64,000 nucleotides of DNA, taken from Schaedlerella arabinosiphila. GTDB lineage: Bacteria > Bacillota > Clostridia > Lachnospirales > Lachnospiraceae. Below the pieces are notes generated by a model. It saw nothing but the letters and a program-made list of their open reading frames with translations. It searched no databases and had not been told where the DNA came from. Position 1 is the stretch's first letter. Each line of letters opens with the position of its first letter. Positions 33,585 through 42,995 of the stretch are shown here, piece after piece. Position numbers and translations under genes: made by a program. Where the stretch lies: the NCBI RefSeq assembly GCF_003885045.1, contig NZ_RHJS01000002.1, forward strand, positions 558,001-622,000, written 5' to 3'.

Positions 33585-35102
33585 ATGGAGTTTGACATTG
33601 GATGTTTTGAAAAATACAGAGAGAATAATCGTCTGGAAGTTAAAAAAGCAAAGGGCGGCCTGCCGGTCAGCCTCTGGGAAACCTATTCTTCTATGTCGAA
33701 CTGCCATGGCGGTACGATTATTTTAGGTATCATAGAAAAGGATGACGGTAGCTTTGCTACGACAGGTTTAAAAGATGTTGAAAAACTGAAAAAAGATTTT
33801 TGGAATACAATCAATAATAACAGGAAGGTCAGTGCGAATCTTCTCACGGATACGGATATAGAATCTTATGAAGTAAACAATGATGTAATTCTTGTAATCC
33901 GTGTACCGAGAGCACCACGCGAATTTAAGCCTGTCTATATCAACGATGATCTCTTTGGAGGAACATTCCGAAGGAATGGAGAAGGGGATTATCACTGTAC
34001 GAAAAGTGAAGTACGGGCGATGCTCCGCGATCAGACAGAAGAAACGTCGGACATGAAAGTGTTGGAGGATTTTGACATTTGTGATCTGGATATGGAAACG
34101 ATCCGTGCTTACCGCAACAGACATTCTGCCTATCGGTCAGAACATGTGTGGGAAAGTCTGCCTGATGAAGAATATCTGGAACGGATTGGAGCAGCCAAAA
34201 AGGCGAAATCTGATAAAAAGCTGCATCCCACGGCAGCAGGTCTTTTAATGTTTGGTGAGGAGTACCGTATTTTGTATGAATATCCAGAATATTTTTTGGA
34301 TTACAGGGAGATACTTGATCCGGCGATACGATGGACAGACCGACTGCAGTCAAGTTCCGGTGACTGGTCGGGGAATCTGTTTGATTTCTTTTTCCGCGTG
34401 TATTCAAAAATAGTGAAAGACTTGAAAGTTCCTTTTAAGCTGGAAGGGATTACTCGAATTGATGATACTCCTGTTCATAAGGCTCTGCGTGAGGCGCTTG
34501 CCAATTGTCTTGTAAATACAGATTTTTTTGTGGCCAGGGGAATCGTTATTAAAAAAGATGCCGACAGGATTATCATGGAAAATCCCGGATATATTCGAAC
34601 CGGGCGGGAGCAGATGCTCAAGGGCGGAATTTCTGATCCGAGAAATAAAGCATTGATGAAAATGTTTAATATGATCGGTATTGGAGAACGTGCAGGAAGC
34701 GGTGTGCCGGATATCTATTCTGTATGGGAAAACCAGGGCTGGGAGAAACCGGTTGTAGAGGAGCAGTATAATCCGGATCGGACGATTTTATCGCTCTCAT
34801 TTACAAAAAAAGAAGCAGAAAAAATAAGTGGAAAAAAACAAGCAGAAAAAACAAGCAGAAAAAACAAGCAGAAAAAACAAGCAGAAAAAACAAGCAGTCA
34901 TGGAAAAGCAGCAAAAACCGGAGAAAATAAGAGACTTATTTTGAAGTTTCTTGCAGCAGAGGGGAGCAGCAAGGCTGTGGATATTGCAGCGCATATTGGT
35001 CTTAGCCCGGCCCGGACAAGAGTACTGCTCACGGAACTTGCGGATGCGGGGAAAGTGTGTGCAGAGGGAAATGGAAGATTACGGAGGTACGGACTGCTGT
35101 AA
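33585..35102 (+). CDS. AlbA_2/Schlafen-type and HATPase_c_4 protein with a coding tandem repeat
   Basis: The protein has about 505 residues. An AlbA_2 (Schlafen-like) domain lies near the front (NNRLEVKKAKGGLPVSLWET, MSNCHGGTIILGI). An HATPase_c_4 region lies in the middle (ALREALANCLVNTDFF, IIMENPGYIRTG, MIGIGERAGSGVPDI), and a winged helix at the end (KAVDIAAHIGLSPARTRVLLTEL). The family is often annotated as RecG-like or transcriptional regulator; its biochemical role is unclear. The linker before the winged helix is built by a 13-bp x5 repeat, giving a Lys-rich stretch. The frame opens at 33540, but ATG 33585 is better placed after GGAAAGGAAG. Confidence 0.85.
   Translation: MEFDIGCFEKYRENNRLEVKKAKGGLPVSLWETYSSMSNCHGGTIILGIIEKDDGSFATTGLKDVEKLKKDFWNTINNNRKVSANLLTDTDIESYEVNNDVILVIRVPRAPREFKPVYINDDLFGGTFRRNGEGDYHCTKSEVRAMLRDQTEETSDMKVLEDFDICDLDMETIRAYRNRHSAYRSEHVWESLPDEEYLERIGAAKKAKSDKKLHPTAAGLLMFGEEYRILYEYPEYFLDYREILDPAIRWTDRLQSSSGDWSGNLFDFFFRVYSKIVKDLKVPFKLEGITRIDDTPVHKALREALANCLVNTDFFVARGIVIKKDADRIIMENPGYIRTGREQMLKGGISDPRNKALMKMFNMIGIGERAGSGVPDIYSVWENQGWEKPVVEEQYNPDRTILSLSFTKKEAEKISGKKQAEKTSRKNKQKKQAEKTSSHGKAAKTGENKRLILKFLAAEGSSKAVDIAAHIGLSPARTRVLLTELADAGKVCAEGNGRLRRYGLL
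34831..34896 (+). repeat. 13-bp tandem repeat x5 inside the AlbA_2 gene
   Basis: The unit GAAAAAACAAGCA occurs five times head to tail; the first copy has one extra A. Because 13 is not a multiple of three, gain or loss of one unit shifts the frame just ahead of the winged-helix domain. Confidence 0.95.
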
Positions 35103-35283
35103 TGGCCCGGAACCGGGAGAAAATTCTCCGCATGAACTTCAGAGGATATAGAAGCCGCGGTTGAAAAAAACGGAACAGAGTTTTGGGATCAGGCGGAAGA
35201 AAGCGAATCGGTTTTTACATGCTGATTATTTAAAGGAAAGAAATACGTGTGAAACAGGGGAATTGTTTTGAAAGGGGCAGCAC

Positions 35284-36372
35284 ATGATCCGGAAACTGGA
35301 AACTCTGACAGAACGGGAAAAACAGATGAAAAAGCTGTATCTGGGCGAAGGAAATGATTTTTTGTCCCGCCCGATGAGCTTTGCGGAATATAAACAATTG
35401 ATCCGGGAGCATCCGGAGTACCCGGATGTGGGATTTGTGTATGAGCTGGGATCCATGGCAAGGCTTGGGACAACCGTGCCGGAGGTGGAGGCGCTGACCA
35501 ACGGGGACGCGATTGATGTGGAGGTGCATGAGCGGTATGGATATCCGGTGGTGCATAACCATGTGTATATCGAGATGATCTATGTGTACAGCGGAACCTG
35601 TACGCATTATATTGAATCGGGAGCTCAGGAGCCGGGGACTCATTCCGGATGGAAGGGGTTCCAGATGAAGGTGGGAGATCTCTGCCTGCTGGCTCCCAAT
35701 GTCCGGCATGTGATCACAGCGCTGGAAGATGACGTGATCGTGCTTAATGTATTGCTGAGTAAGCAGCTGATCGACACCGGCTTTCTGGCGCTTTTGAAGG
35801 ACAAGTACCTACTGGCGGATTTTTTTAAAAACATCCTGTATGAAAGGGGAGCCAGCGCCTATATCCTCTTTCCGACGGGAGCGGACCCGTGGATGAAGCA
35901 GACCTTCGGACTGATCTACCAGGAGGAACAGAAGCGGGAGTATGCCTACAGGGAATATCTTGTTTTATATGTGAAACAGGTGATGATCCATCTGATCCGC
36001 CGCTACCAGCTTCAGGCGGTGGTTGCGGAATCGGTGCAGCAGGAGATGGGCAGTCATGTGGTGGCCATACTGGCCTATATTTCTGTCAATTATAACCAGG
36101 TGAGCTTAAAGCAGACGGCGGAATTTTTTCATTTCAGCGAGGCATATTTAAGCAGGATGCTGAAAAAATATACGTCCAGGACGTTTGTGCAGATCATCAC
36201 GGAGCTGCAGATGAAGCATGGAAAGGAACTGATCGAGGAGGGGAAGCTGAACCTGGCGCAGATCAGCCAGGAGGTGGGGTGCTTTGACGCCAGCCATTTT
36301 ACGAAGAAGTTCAAGAAGCAGTTCGGGATATCTCCGGAGGAATACCGGAAAAAATTACACTTCACGGTCTGA
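35284..36372 (+). CDS. AraC family transcriptional regulator
   Basis: The 362-residue protein has a cupin-type sensor at about 75-160 (HNHVYIEMIYVYSGTCTHYI, LCLLAPNVRHVI) and a C-terminal double helix-turn-helix at about 255-355 (LKQTAEFFHFSEAYLSRMLKKY, ISQEVGCFDASHFTKKFKKQFG). The ribosome site AAAGGGGCAG precedes the ATG. No sugar gene lies next to it: AlbA_2 upstream, HipA-like debris downstream. Its decayed sister copy at 30076-30240 lies between the AAA/PD-(D/E)XK paralogues, so this AraC type seems to have been copied along with that neighbourhood. Confidence 0.9.
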   Translation: MIRKLETLTEREKQMKKLYLGEGNDFLSRPMSFAEYKQLIREHPEYPDVGFVYELGSMARLGTTVPEVEALTNGDAIDVEVHERYGYPVVHNHVYIEMIYVYSGTCTHYIESGAQEPGTHSGWKGFQMKVGDLCLLAPNVRHVITALEDDVIVLNVLLSKQLIDTGFLALLKDKYLLADFFKNILYERGASAYILFPTGADPWMKQTFGLIYQEEQKREYAYREYLVLYVKQVMIHLIRRYQLQAVVAESVQQEMGSHVVAILAYISVNYNQVSLKQTAEFFHFSEAYLSRMLKKYTSRTFVQIITELQMKHGKELIEEGKLNLAQISQEVGCFDASHFTKKFKKQFGISPEEYRKKLHFTV

Positions 36373-36529
36373 TCGTACAGGATTCGTACAGCAAAGCAGC
36401 TAAAGTGAAAGCAGTGCCGTTAAATGAGAACAATATGAGGAAAGCTTTTGTTTTTAACCGTGTAGATTATGATCGCTTTTTTGCTTATGGTGGCGTATAA
36501 TAAAAATACCAATCAAGAGATCGTGGGGC

Positions 36530-36933
36530 GATAGTATCAAGGAAAAGCATATTGCTCAAATCCATTATAATATGAATATTGGTATTACGGAGCCGAAATA
36601 TGCAATTTTGGATGATGGGTCCCAAGTTGTGGTAAAGCTATCTCGTGGCCCGGAGGGAAATTTAGTACTCTTTAACGAGTATGTGTGTTATAGACTGGCA
36701 ATACTTATAGATCGACTTTTATGCCTAAAACGACAACAAAAGAGGCTCTCGAACAAGCAAGTATAGAATTTAAAAATAGGATTCATTGTGAAATGATAAA
36801 AAAATTTATCGAAGAATGTCCGCAAGAATGGCGACCAGCGAAAGAAAGTGAAAATGTATTGGCCGAATATTTAATGTACAGGATAAATCACTTCGATGTT
36901 ATAATATCTACGATTCTGAATTACATAAAATAG
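36530..36933 (+). pseudogene. HipA-like kinase gene, frameshifted and internally deleted
   Basis: One frame reads MNIGITEPKYAILDDGSQVV, then KLSRGPEGNLVLFNEYVCYR, the start of HipA-like kinases (PF20613-type). Near 36715 the homology passes to another frame, LPMPKTT, and then runs into EECPQEWRPAKESENVLAEY, which resembles the end of that family. The kinase core is missing. The pairing with the DUF3037 remnant just downstream is the usual gene order of this two-gene module, which supports the call. The bases 36373-36529 before it hold no gene that I can see. Confidence 0.7.
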
Positions 36934-36948
36934 AAAAGGAGGTATATC

Positions 36949-37110
36949 ATGAATCATATTGAATATTCAGCTTTGAATTACTATCATTCGCCCATATCTG
37001 ATGAATGCTTATGTCTTGGAGTGCTGTTTCATAATATCACTACCGGTCAGCGTGATTTTAGATATGTTTGTGCGAGGGAGATTGTATATGATGAAACCAT
37101 TTACGCATAG
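36949..37110 (+). pseudogene. Truncated DUF3037 gene
   Basis: This short frame of 53 codons has a good ribosome site (AAAGGAGG, 36935-36942) and reads EYSALNYYHSPISDECLCLG then VLFHNITTGQRDFRYV, the opening of DUF3037 proteins, before an early stop. The intact family is several times longer. DUF3037 genes usually sit next to HipA-like kinase genes, as here, so the module has decayed as a unit. Confidence 0.68.
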
Positions 37111-37118
37111 ACAGCAAG

Positions 37119-37152
37119 GCGACAGAGGGGAAAAGCTCTGTCGCTTTTCTTT
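37119..37152 (+). terminator. Terminator after the DUF3037 remnant
   Basis: GCGACAGAG (37119-37127) and CTCTGTCGC (37136-37144) form a perfect stem followed by TTTTCTTTTC. Confidence 0.85.
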
Positions 37153-37267
37153 TCGGGAAGCATCTGATTTAATAGTGATTTTTTTCTGAATATATTGACA
37201 TGGCAGTAATGAGTTACTATGCTATTCGGCAGGAACTTGTTCCTACTAAATACGGTGGCAAAAATAG

Positions 37268-37749
37268 ATGAAAATGGACAAACTTTTTGAAGAATACGAC
37301 TGTGATACCGAACACAGAGTACAAGCGATATTTTCAAGTATCTTTATACTACAAAATCGTATGCAGACAGCGGGTGAAAAACTTCAAACGGAAATATCCC
37401 TGAAGCAATGGTTATTACTTGTAATGACAACTTGCTGTCCAGAGCCACGAACATGAACAAATATCAGAAACCTTATGGGCTGTTCCAGACAGAATATAAA
37501 AAAATTAGCTTTAACTCTTGAAAAGAAAGGATTTGTCCGTTTGCTATTAGGGGAAATAATTCTGTCCGTATTGAGATAACTGGATAAAGCAGGTCAATAT
37601 GCCGAAGAAATAGGAGAACGCCATTCACAGTTTTTGAAGTTGCTATTTACAGATTTCAACGAGGACGAAATAGATTTGCTTTTCCGTCTTTATGTAAAAT
37701 TATTTGCTGGCATAGAGCGGTAGAAAAATATGCGGAGAAATTAGGCTAA
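37268..37749 (+). pseudogene. MarR-family regulator gene broken by several frameshifts
   Basis: Pieces of a MarR-like protein appear in turn in different frames: FSSIFILQNRMQTAGEKLQT and EISLKQWLLLVM first, then ALTLEKKGFVRLLLGE, then QYAEEIGERHSQFLKLLF and FNEDEIDLLFRLYVKLFAG. At least two frame changes and a small loss near 37450-37460 break it. It lies just upstream of the FtsX/ABC operon and in the same direction, so it may once have controlled that exporter. Confidence 0.72.
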
Positions 37750-37874
37750 TGAACATTGGGAATGGGCATACGTTTTTCATCATCACGCATAATTTGATTG
37801 CCGCGAACTGATTTAAGGATTATTTAATAACTTCTATGCTACAATCGAATCACAAAGCGAAAGGAGCAGCGAAA

Positions 37875-40262
37875 ATGTATCTACGAATACTGAAAAAAGA
37901 CCTTAAGCGCAAAAGAGCGATGAACGTGATATTGCTGGTATTTATTATACTCGCGTCGATGTTCATGTCCTCAGGCGTGAGCAACATCATCACCGTGACG
38001 ACTGCGCTGGACAGCTATTTTGAAATGGCGGACGTGCCCGATTACTTCGCGATGAGCGAAAACAAATCTGACCACAAGGATATTTGCGGGACGCTTGAAA
38101 ATGCCTCCGCGATAGACGAGTTCCGTATCGAGGAGTTCGTCTCAATGTCCCAGTCCAATATTACGCGGGTCGGCGAACCGCTTAACGCTTCCAACCTCAG
38201 TCAGAAATTAGTATTACAGAGCGACAGAAGTTTGGGGATAAATTATTTTCTGGACGACGAAAGTATTCTTAAAAGCGTACCGAAAGGGAAAATTTACGCT
38301 GCCCGTTTCACAGAGAAAAACATGGGACTTAAGGCAGGCGACAAAATTACTGTTGAAATAGAGGGCGTAAACCGTGAATTTACCTTTGCGGGAGGCTTCA
38401 AGGACGCTGTCCTCGGTTCGGAATTGATGGGCATTAAAAGGTTTATTATAAACGCCGAGGACTTTGACGAATATATGTCCAACGAGACGATAAAAAACAT
38501 GTACGGCGGAAAATTCGTGGGCATACACACCGCCGACCTTGACAAGACCCTGTCCCAGATAGCGGATATATCCGACAGCTTTACTATTGCGAACGGCACG
38601 GAGATACTGGATCAAGCCTATATTTTTGATATGATAATCATGGGTCTTATCCTTGCGGTGAGCATTATTCTTATAATCATATCCTTTGCGGTGCTGCAGT
38701 TTACCATAGCCTTTACCCTCTCCGAGGAATTCCGCGAGATAGGCGTTATGAAAGCAATAGGCATACGGAACATAAAAATTCGGGGACTGTACCTTACAAA
38801 ATACTTTGCTATTTCCGTTGTCGGCGCGGGCATTGGCTTGATACTCAGCTACCCGTTCGGAAAAATGCTTATAAATTATTCCTCGGAGTCTATTATAATA
38901 GACATCAGCAATAACGGTTTTGTCAATGCTGCCTGCGCGGTTCTGGTAGCGGCTGTCATTCTCCTGTTCTGTCTCGGCTGTACGGGCAGGGTGAGCAAAA
39001 TGTCCCCGATCGATGCTGTAAGAAACGGGCAGACGGGGGAACGCTTCCGCAAAAAGGGCGTTATGAACCTTGGAAGATCGCGGCTTGGCGCGACGGCTTT
39101 CCTTGCCGCAAACGATATTGTAAGCAGTCCCAAACGCTACGCTGTCATTACCTTTACGTTTTTTCTGTGTATGTCGCTGCTGATCATGCTTTCCAATGTC
39201 ACGGCGTCTCTTAAAAGCGGAAAGCTGCTGAAATATTTCGGGATGGCGGACTGCCACGCCGTTACGGACATCGGCGGCGAAGCTATGAAATTTATGGCTG
39301 AGGACGGACATGAAAAGGTTGAAACATATCTTGAGGACATGGAGCAGACCCTTGCGGAAAACGGTATGCCCGCGGAATGTATGACGGAATATTATATTTA
39401 TACGATGATAAGATACGGCGAATATGAAAGCAAGACAGCTATACTTCAGGGTACGGGAACAACAATGGATATGTACGAATATTTAGAGGGTACTCCTCCC
39501 CAAAACAGCGGCGAAATTGCAGTGACGACCCTTTTGGCAAAAAAGCTGGGTGCGGAAATAGGCGATACCGTTACCTTGTCCTACCCAACAGGTGAAACGG
39601 CGGAGTTCATCATAACCGCTCTGTATCAGTCAATGGTCAACCAGGGCATATCCGTAAGGGTTCATACCGACTGCGATATCAACTATATCGCAGCAAGCGG
39701 CTCCCCCGGTACACAGATAAAATTTACCGACGGCCCAGACGATAAGGAAGTATTAAGCAGAATTGAAAAGATCAAGGAGCTTTATCCTAAGTTTTCAAGC
39801 GTTAAAACAGCGGGCGAAACCGTAAAGGACAACACCGGAGTCGGCGATGCCATAGACGCTGTGAAAAAAATGTCCGCCGTCCTTACAGTGATTTTAGCCG
39901 CGCTTATCACCGTGCTTATGGAGCGTTCCTTTATCGCGAAGGAGCAGGCGGAGATCGCCCTTATGAAAGCCATTGGCATCAGGAACGCCAAAATATACGG
40001 GCAGTACACGTTAAGATTTTTCATTACGGCATCGGCGGCTGTACTTCTTGCGGAGCTTCTGGGTATGCCCCTTACAAAGCTTTGCTTCGACCCAATTTTC
40101 AGATTAATGGGTCTTGAAATGGGCGTGGAATATGTGCAAAACCCTATGGAGATATACGCAGTATTCCCCGTTATCGTCCTTACCGCCACAGCCGTAAGCG
40201 CTTTTTTGACCTCTCTGTACACAAGAAAAATCAAATCCTCCGATACGGCAAGCATTGAATAA
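37875..40262 (+). CDS. ABC transporter permease, FtsX/MacB type
   Basis: The 795-residue protein has two FtsX-type halves, each with three to four membrane segments (IIMGLILAVSIILIIISFAV; KMSAVLTVILAALITVLM), and two large extracellular parts. The EFREIGVMKAIGIRNIKIRG and AEIALMKAIGIRNAKIYG loops are typical coupling sites for the ATPase. Such permeases do mechanical work at the membrane or export lipids and peptides. The ribosome site AAAGGAGCAG sets the ATG at 37875 (the frame is open from 37836). The next genes code for its ATPase and a two-component pair. Codon choice here (many GCC, GGC, GAC, CCG) seems to differ from nearby genes, a possible sign of transfer. Confidence 0.9.
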   Translation: MYLRILKKDLKRKRAMNVILLVFIILASMFMSSGVSNIITVTTALDSYFEMADVPDYFAMSENKSDHKDICGTLENASAIDEFRIEEFVSMSQSNITRVGEPLNASNLSQKLVLQSDRSLGINYFLDDESILKSVPKGKIYAARFTEKNMGLKAGDKITVEIEGVNREFTFAGGFKDAVLGSELMGIKRFIINAEDFDEYMSNETIKNMYGGKFVGIHTADLDKTLSQIADISDSFTIANGTEILDQAYIFDMIIMGLILAVSIILIIISFAVLQFTIAFTLSEEFREIGVMKAIGIRNIKIRGLYLTKYFAISVVGAGIGLILSYPFGKMLINYSSESIIIDISNNGFVNAACAVLVAAVILLFCLGCTGRVSKMSPIDAVRNGQTGERFRKKGVMNLGRSRLGATAFLAANDIVSSPKRYAVITFTFFLCMSLLIMLSNVTASLKSGKLLKYFGMADCHAVTDIGGEAMKFMAEDGHEKVETYLEDMEQTLAENGMPAECMTEYYIYTMIRYGEYESKTAILQGTGTTMDMYEYLEGTPPQNSGEIAVTTLLAKKLGAEIGDTVTLSYPTGETAEFIITALYQSMVNQGISVRVHTDCDINYIAASGSPGTQIKFTDGPDDKEVLSRIEKIKELYPKFSSVKTAGETVKDNTGVGDAIDAVKKMSAVLTVILAALITVLMERSFIAKEQAEIALMKAIGIRNAKIYGQYTLRFFITASAAVLLAELLGMPLTKLCFDPIFRLMGLEMGVEYVQNPMEIYAVFPVIVLTATAVSAFLTSLYTRKIKSSDTASIE

Positions 40263-40280
40263 TGAAAGGAAGAAGCAATT

Positions 40281-41039
40281 ATGAATATTCTCGAAGTAAA
40301 AGACCTCTGCAAAACGTATATCGTAAACAAGCGGCAGAACAACGTATTGAAAAACGTAAATTTCACGATTGGCGAGGGAGAAATGGTCGCCGTTATGGGT
40401 CCGTCAGGCTCTGGAAAATCCACGCTGCTGTACGCAGTTTCGGGCATGGATAATTTTACCGCAGGAGAAGTGAGTTTCTGTGGGAAAAATATCGCAGGGA
40501 TAGGAGAAAGAGAACTTGCAGACCTGCGCCTTGACGAAATGGGTTTTATCTTTCAGCAAATGTATATGCTGAAAAACCTCACCATATTGGATAATATCAT
40601 ACTTCCCGCAACGCAATCCAAAAAGCTCCGTGAACCCCGCAGAGAAACGGCGCGGCGCGGTCAGGATTTCATGCGCAGGCTCGGCATTATCGACATTGCC
40701 GACAACGACATCAATGAGGTTTCGGGCGGTCAGCTTCAGCGGGCGTGCATTTGCCGCAGTATGATAAACGACCCGAAAATGATTTTTGCCGACGAGCCGA
40801 CAGGGGCTTTGAACCGTGCTTCCTCCGACGAGGTAATGGAAGAGCTTGTAAAATTAAATTCTGAGGGAACAACGATTATGCTCGTTACTCACGATGTTAA
40901 GGTCGCGGCAAAATGTACAAGGGTCATGTACATTGTTGACGGGAACATAAAGGGAGAGTACGACTTAAGCGACTGTTCCACACAGATAAGAGAACGGGAG
41001 CGCGCATTGAATAACTGGCTTTTGGAATTAGGGTGGTAA
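40281..41039 (+). CDS. ABC transporter ATP-binding protein (MacB/LolD type)
   Basis: The 252-residue ATPase has Walker A GPSGSGKST, the Q-loop in MGFIFQQMYML, signature VSGGQLQR, Walker B KMIFADEPTGAL and the H-loop in TIMLVTHDVKV. One oddity is ALNRAS after Walker B where ALDS is usual: the D-loop Asp is replaced by Asn. It starts 18 bases after the permease stop, with AAAGGAAG upstream, and powers that permease. Confidence 0.93.
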   Translation: MNILEVKDLCKTYIVNKRQNNVLKNVNFTIGEGEMVAVMGPSGSGKSTLLYAVSGMDNFTAGEVSFCGKNIAGIGERELADLRLDEMGFIFQQMYMLKNLTILDNIILPATQSKKLREPRRETARRGQDFMRRLGIIDIADNDINEVSGGQLQRACICRSMINDPKMIFADEPTGALNRASSDEVMEELVKLNSEGTTIMLVTHDVKVAAKCTRVMYIVDGNIKGEYDLSDCSTQIRERERALNNWLLELGW

Positions 41040-41040
41040 T

Positions 41041-41706
41041 ATGGATATTCTCATTGTTGAGGACAACAAGGAGCTTGCCGATCTGCTGTGTGATTTTCTC
41101 CGTGCGGAAAATTATACGGTATCGTCGGTTCAAACAGCCGAAAAAGCCTTGCTGCTGTACGAAAGATACGGCGCAAGGCTTGTCGTGCTTGATATCATGC
41201 TGCCCGACAAGGACGGATTTTATGTTCTGGAAAAAATCCGCAGGTCAAGCAACACGCCCGTATTGATTGTAAGTGCGAAAACGGAAAAGGAGGACAAGCT
41301 GAACGGACTGAATCTCGGCGCAGACGACTATATAGAAAAGCCATATGATATTGATATTATGCTCGCAAAAATAAGAGGGATTTTTAAGCGACGATACGCT
41401 CTTGACGAAATTACTGACGGCAATATACGCATAAATAAGGCGAGCCGTGCCGTTTACAAAAACGAAAAAGAACTCGAAATGACCGCGAAGGAATTCGAGC
41501 TGCTTCTGCTTTTAATGGAGAATAAAGGCAGGGCTTTGAGCAAGGAATACATTTTTGAACAGGTCTGGGGCAGCGACAGCTTTTCAGAACAGCAGACACT
41601 GACGGTACACATAAAATGGCTGCGGCAGAAAATAGAGGACGCCCCCAAAAATCCTAAAAAAATAGTGACTGTATGGGGGGTGGGTTATAAATATGAAAGC
41701 GTTTAA
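41041..41706 (+). CDS. OmpR-type response regulator
   Basis: The 221-residue protein has a receiver domain (acidic pair in LIVEDNKEL, phosphorylated Asp in VVLDIMLPD, Thr/Ser in VSAKTE, Lys in IEKPYD) and a C-terminal winged helix (MTAKEFELLLLLMENKGRAL, TVHIKWLRQKIED). It begins one base after the ATPase stop and overlaps the kinase gene by 14 bases. It should control the transporter operon in which it sits. Confidence 0.94.
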   Translation: MDILIVEDNKELADLLCDFLRAENYTVSSVQTAEKALLLYERYGARLVVLDIMLPDKDGFYVLEKIRRSSNTPVLIVSAKTEKEDKLNGLNLGADDYIEKPYDIDIMLAKIRGIFKRRYALDEITDGNIRINKASRAVYKNEKELEMTAKEFELLLLLMENKGRALSKEYIFEQVWGSDSFSEQQTLTVHIKWLRQKIEDAPKNPKKIVTVWGVGYKYESV

Positions 41707-42916
41707 CAGAATTTTCTCGGTAGTTGCGGTTGCCGTGATACTATTGTTTGCTGTCGTGAATCTGATTCTTGCTGCCGACAAGACCAATAACGGCAGACTG
41801 TACCGCGTAGAGATAAGCCGCCTTGTTCGAGAAATAGAAGCGAACGGTTCTGCCGACATTTCCGAATGTGTGTACGTTACAAATATTGAACGATACGGAG
41901 AAAAATTTTACAGCACGGACAGCGACTATGTTATCCGTGAAATAAACGGAGAACTTTATCGCTTTGATTACAATACTAACGGCTACTCCGACAAAACGCA
42001 GCTTACAGGAATTGTAAATGCCGTTCTCGGCGTTATGGCGATTTTAATTATAACGGTTTTGCTTTATATAAAATTCGCAATTCTTATGCCCTTTGAACGT
42101 CTGAGCGGTATCCCTTACGAGCTTTCAAAGGGTAATCTCGCCGCGCCGATAAAGGAAACGAAAAACCGTTTTTTCGGAAAATTTCTTTGGGGAATCGATA
42201 TTCTCCGTGAAAATATCGAACAGCAAAAGCAGCGCGAACTGGAAATGCAAAAAGAAAAGAAAACACTGCTGCTATCGCTCTCGCACGATATTAAAACGCC
42301 ACTTTCCGCTATAAAATTGTACTCGGCAGCACTGTCGAAAAATTTGTATTCGGATGCGGAAAAGCAGCACAAAATCGCTGAAAATATCAACGAAAAAGCG
42401 GACGAAATCGAGGGCTATGTTTCACAGATTATAACAGCTTCAAGAGAAGATTTCTTCAGCCTTGAAGTGAATATGGGTGAGTTTTATCTTTCGGAACTTG
42501 TTGAAAAAATCGCGGGATATTACAGGGAAAAACTGGCGCTTATCAAAACAGATTTTATTATCGGGAAATATAAAAACTGTCTTCTATCGGGAGATTTGAG
42601 CAGGAGCGTTGAAGTGATGCAAAACATTATTGAAAATGCCCTCAAATACGGCGATGGCAGACGTGTGGAATTGATTTTCCCCAAAGACGACGAATGCGTC
42701 CAAATTGCAATCATGAACGGCGGTTGTACGCTTGAGAAGGACGATTTGCCGCATATTTTCGAGAGCTTTTGGCGCGGAGCAAATGCGGGAAACATTGGCG
42801 GCAACGGGCTGGGGCTTTACATTTGCAGACAGCTCATGCGCAAGATGAATGGCGAAATTTTTGCGAAGATCGACGATGACATCATCACTGTCACCACAGT
42901 TTTCGCAAGAGCGTAA
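41693..42916 (+). CDS. Sensor histidine kinase
   Basis: The 407-residue protein has two membrane segments (about 8-28 and 110-130) flanking an extracellular sensor of about 80 residues, then the phosphorylated His in LSLSHDIKTPLSAIKLYS, the N-box in NIIENALKYG and the G-box in GNGLGLYICRQLM. It overlaps the response regulator gene by 14 bases. With its own sensor domain it differs from the short Bce-type kinase at 53856. Confidence 0.93.
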   Translation: MKAFNRIFSVVAVAVILLFAVVNLILAADKTNNGRLYRVEISRLVREIEANGSADISECVYVTNIERYGEKFYSTDSDYVIREINGELYRFDYNTNGYSDKTQLTGIVNAVLGVMAILIITVLLYIKFAILMPFERLSGIPYELSKGNLAAPIKETKNRFFGKFLWGIDILRENIEQQKQRELEMQKEKKTLLLSLSHDIKTPLSAIKLYSAALSKNLYSDAEKQHKIAENINEKADEIEGYVSQIITASREDFFSLEVNMGEFYLSELVEKIAGYYREKLALIKTDFIIGKYKNCLLSGDLSRSVEVMQNIIENALKYGDGRRVELIFPKDDECVQIAIMNGGCTLEKDDLPHIFESFWRGANAGNIGGNGLGLYICRQLMRKMNGEIFAKIDDDIITVTTVFARA

Positions 42917-42995
42917 ATGATTGAAAATTGAAAAAGCCATGCAAAGGATAGGTAAATATATGCGAATCAATCACACAAGAGAATAAAGATTGCCA

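Noticed and set aside
34831..34896. Replication-origin-type iterons
   Set aside because: The repeat is inside a gene, is A-rich by codon content (Lys, Gln) and no replication initiator gene is near.
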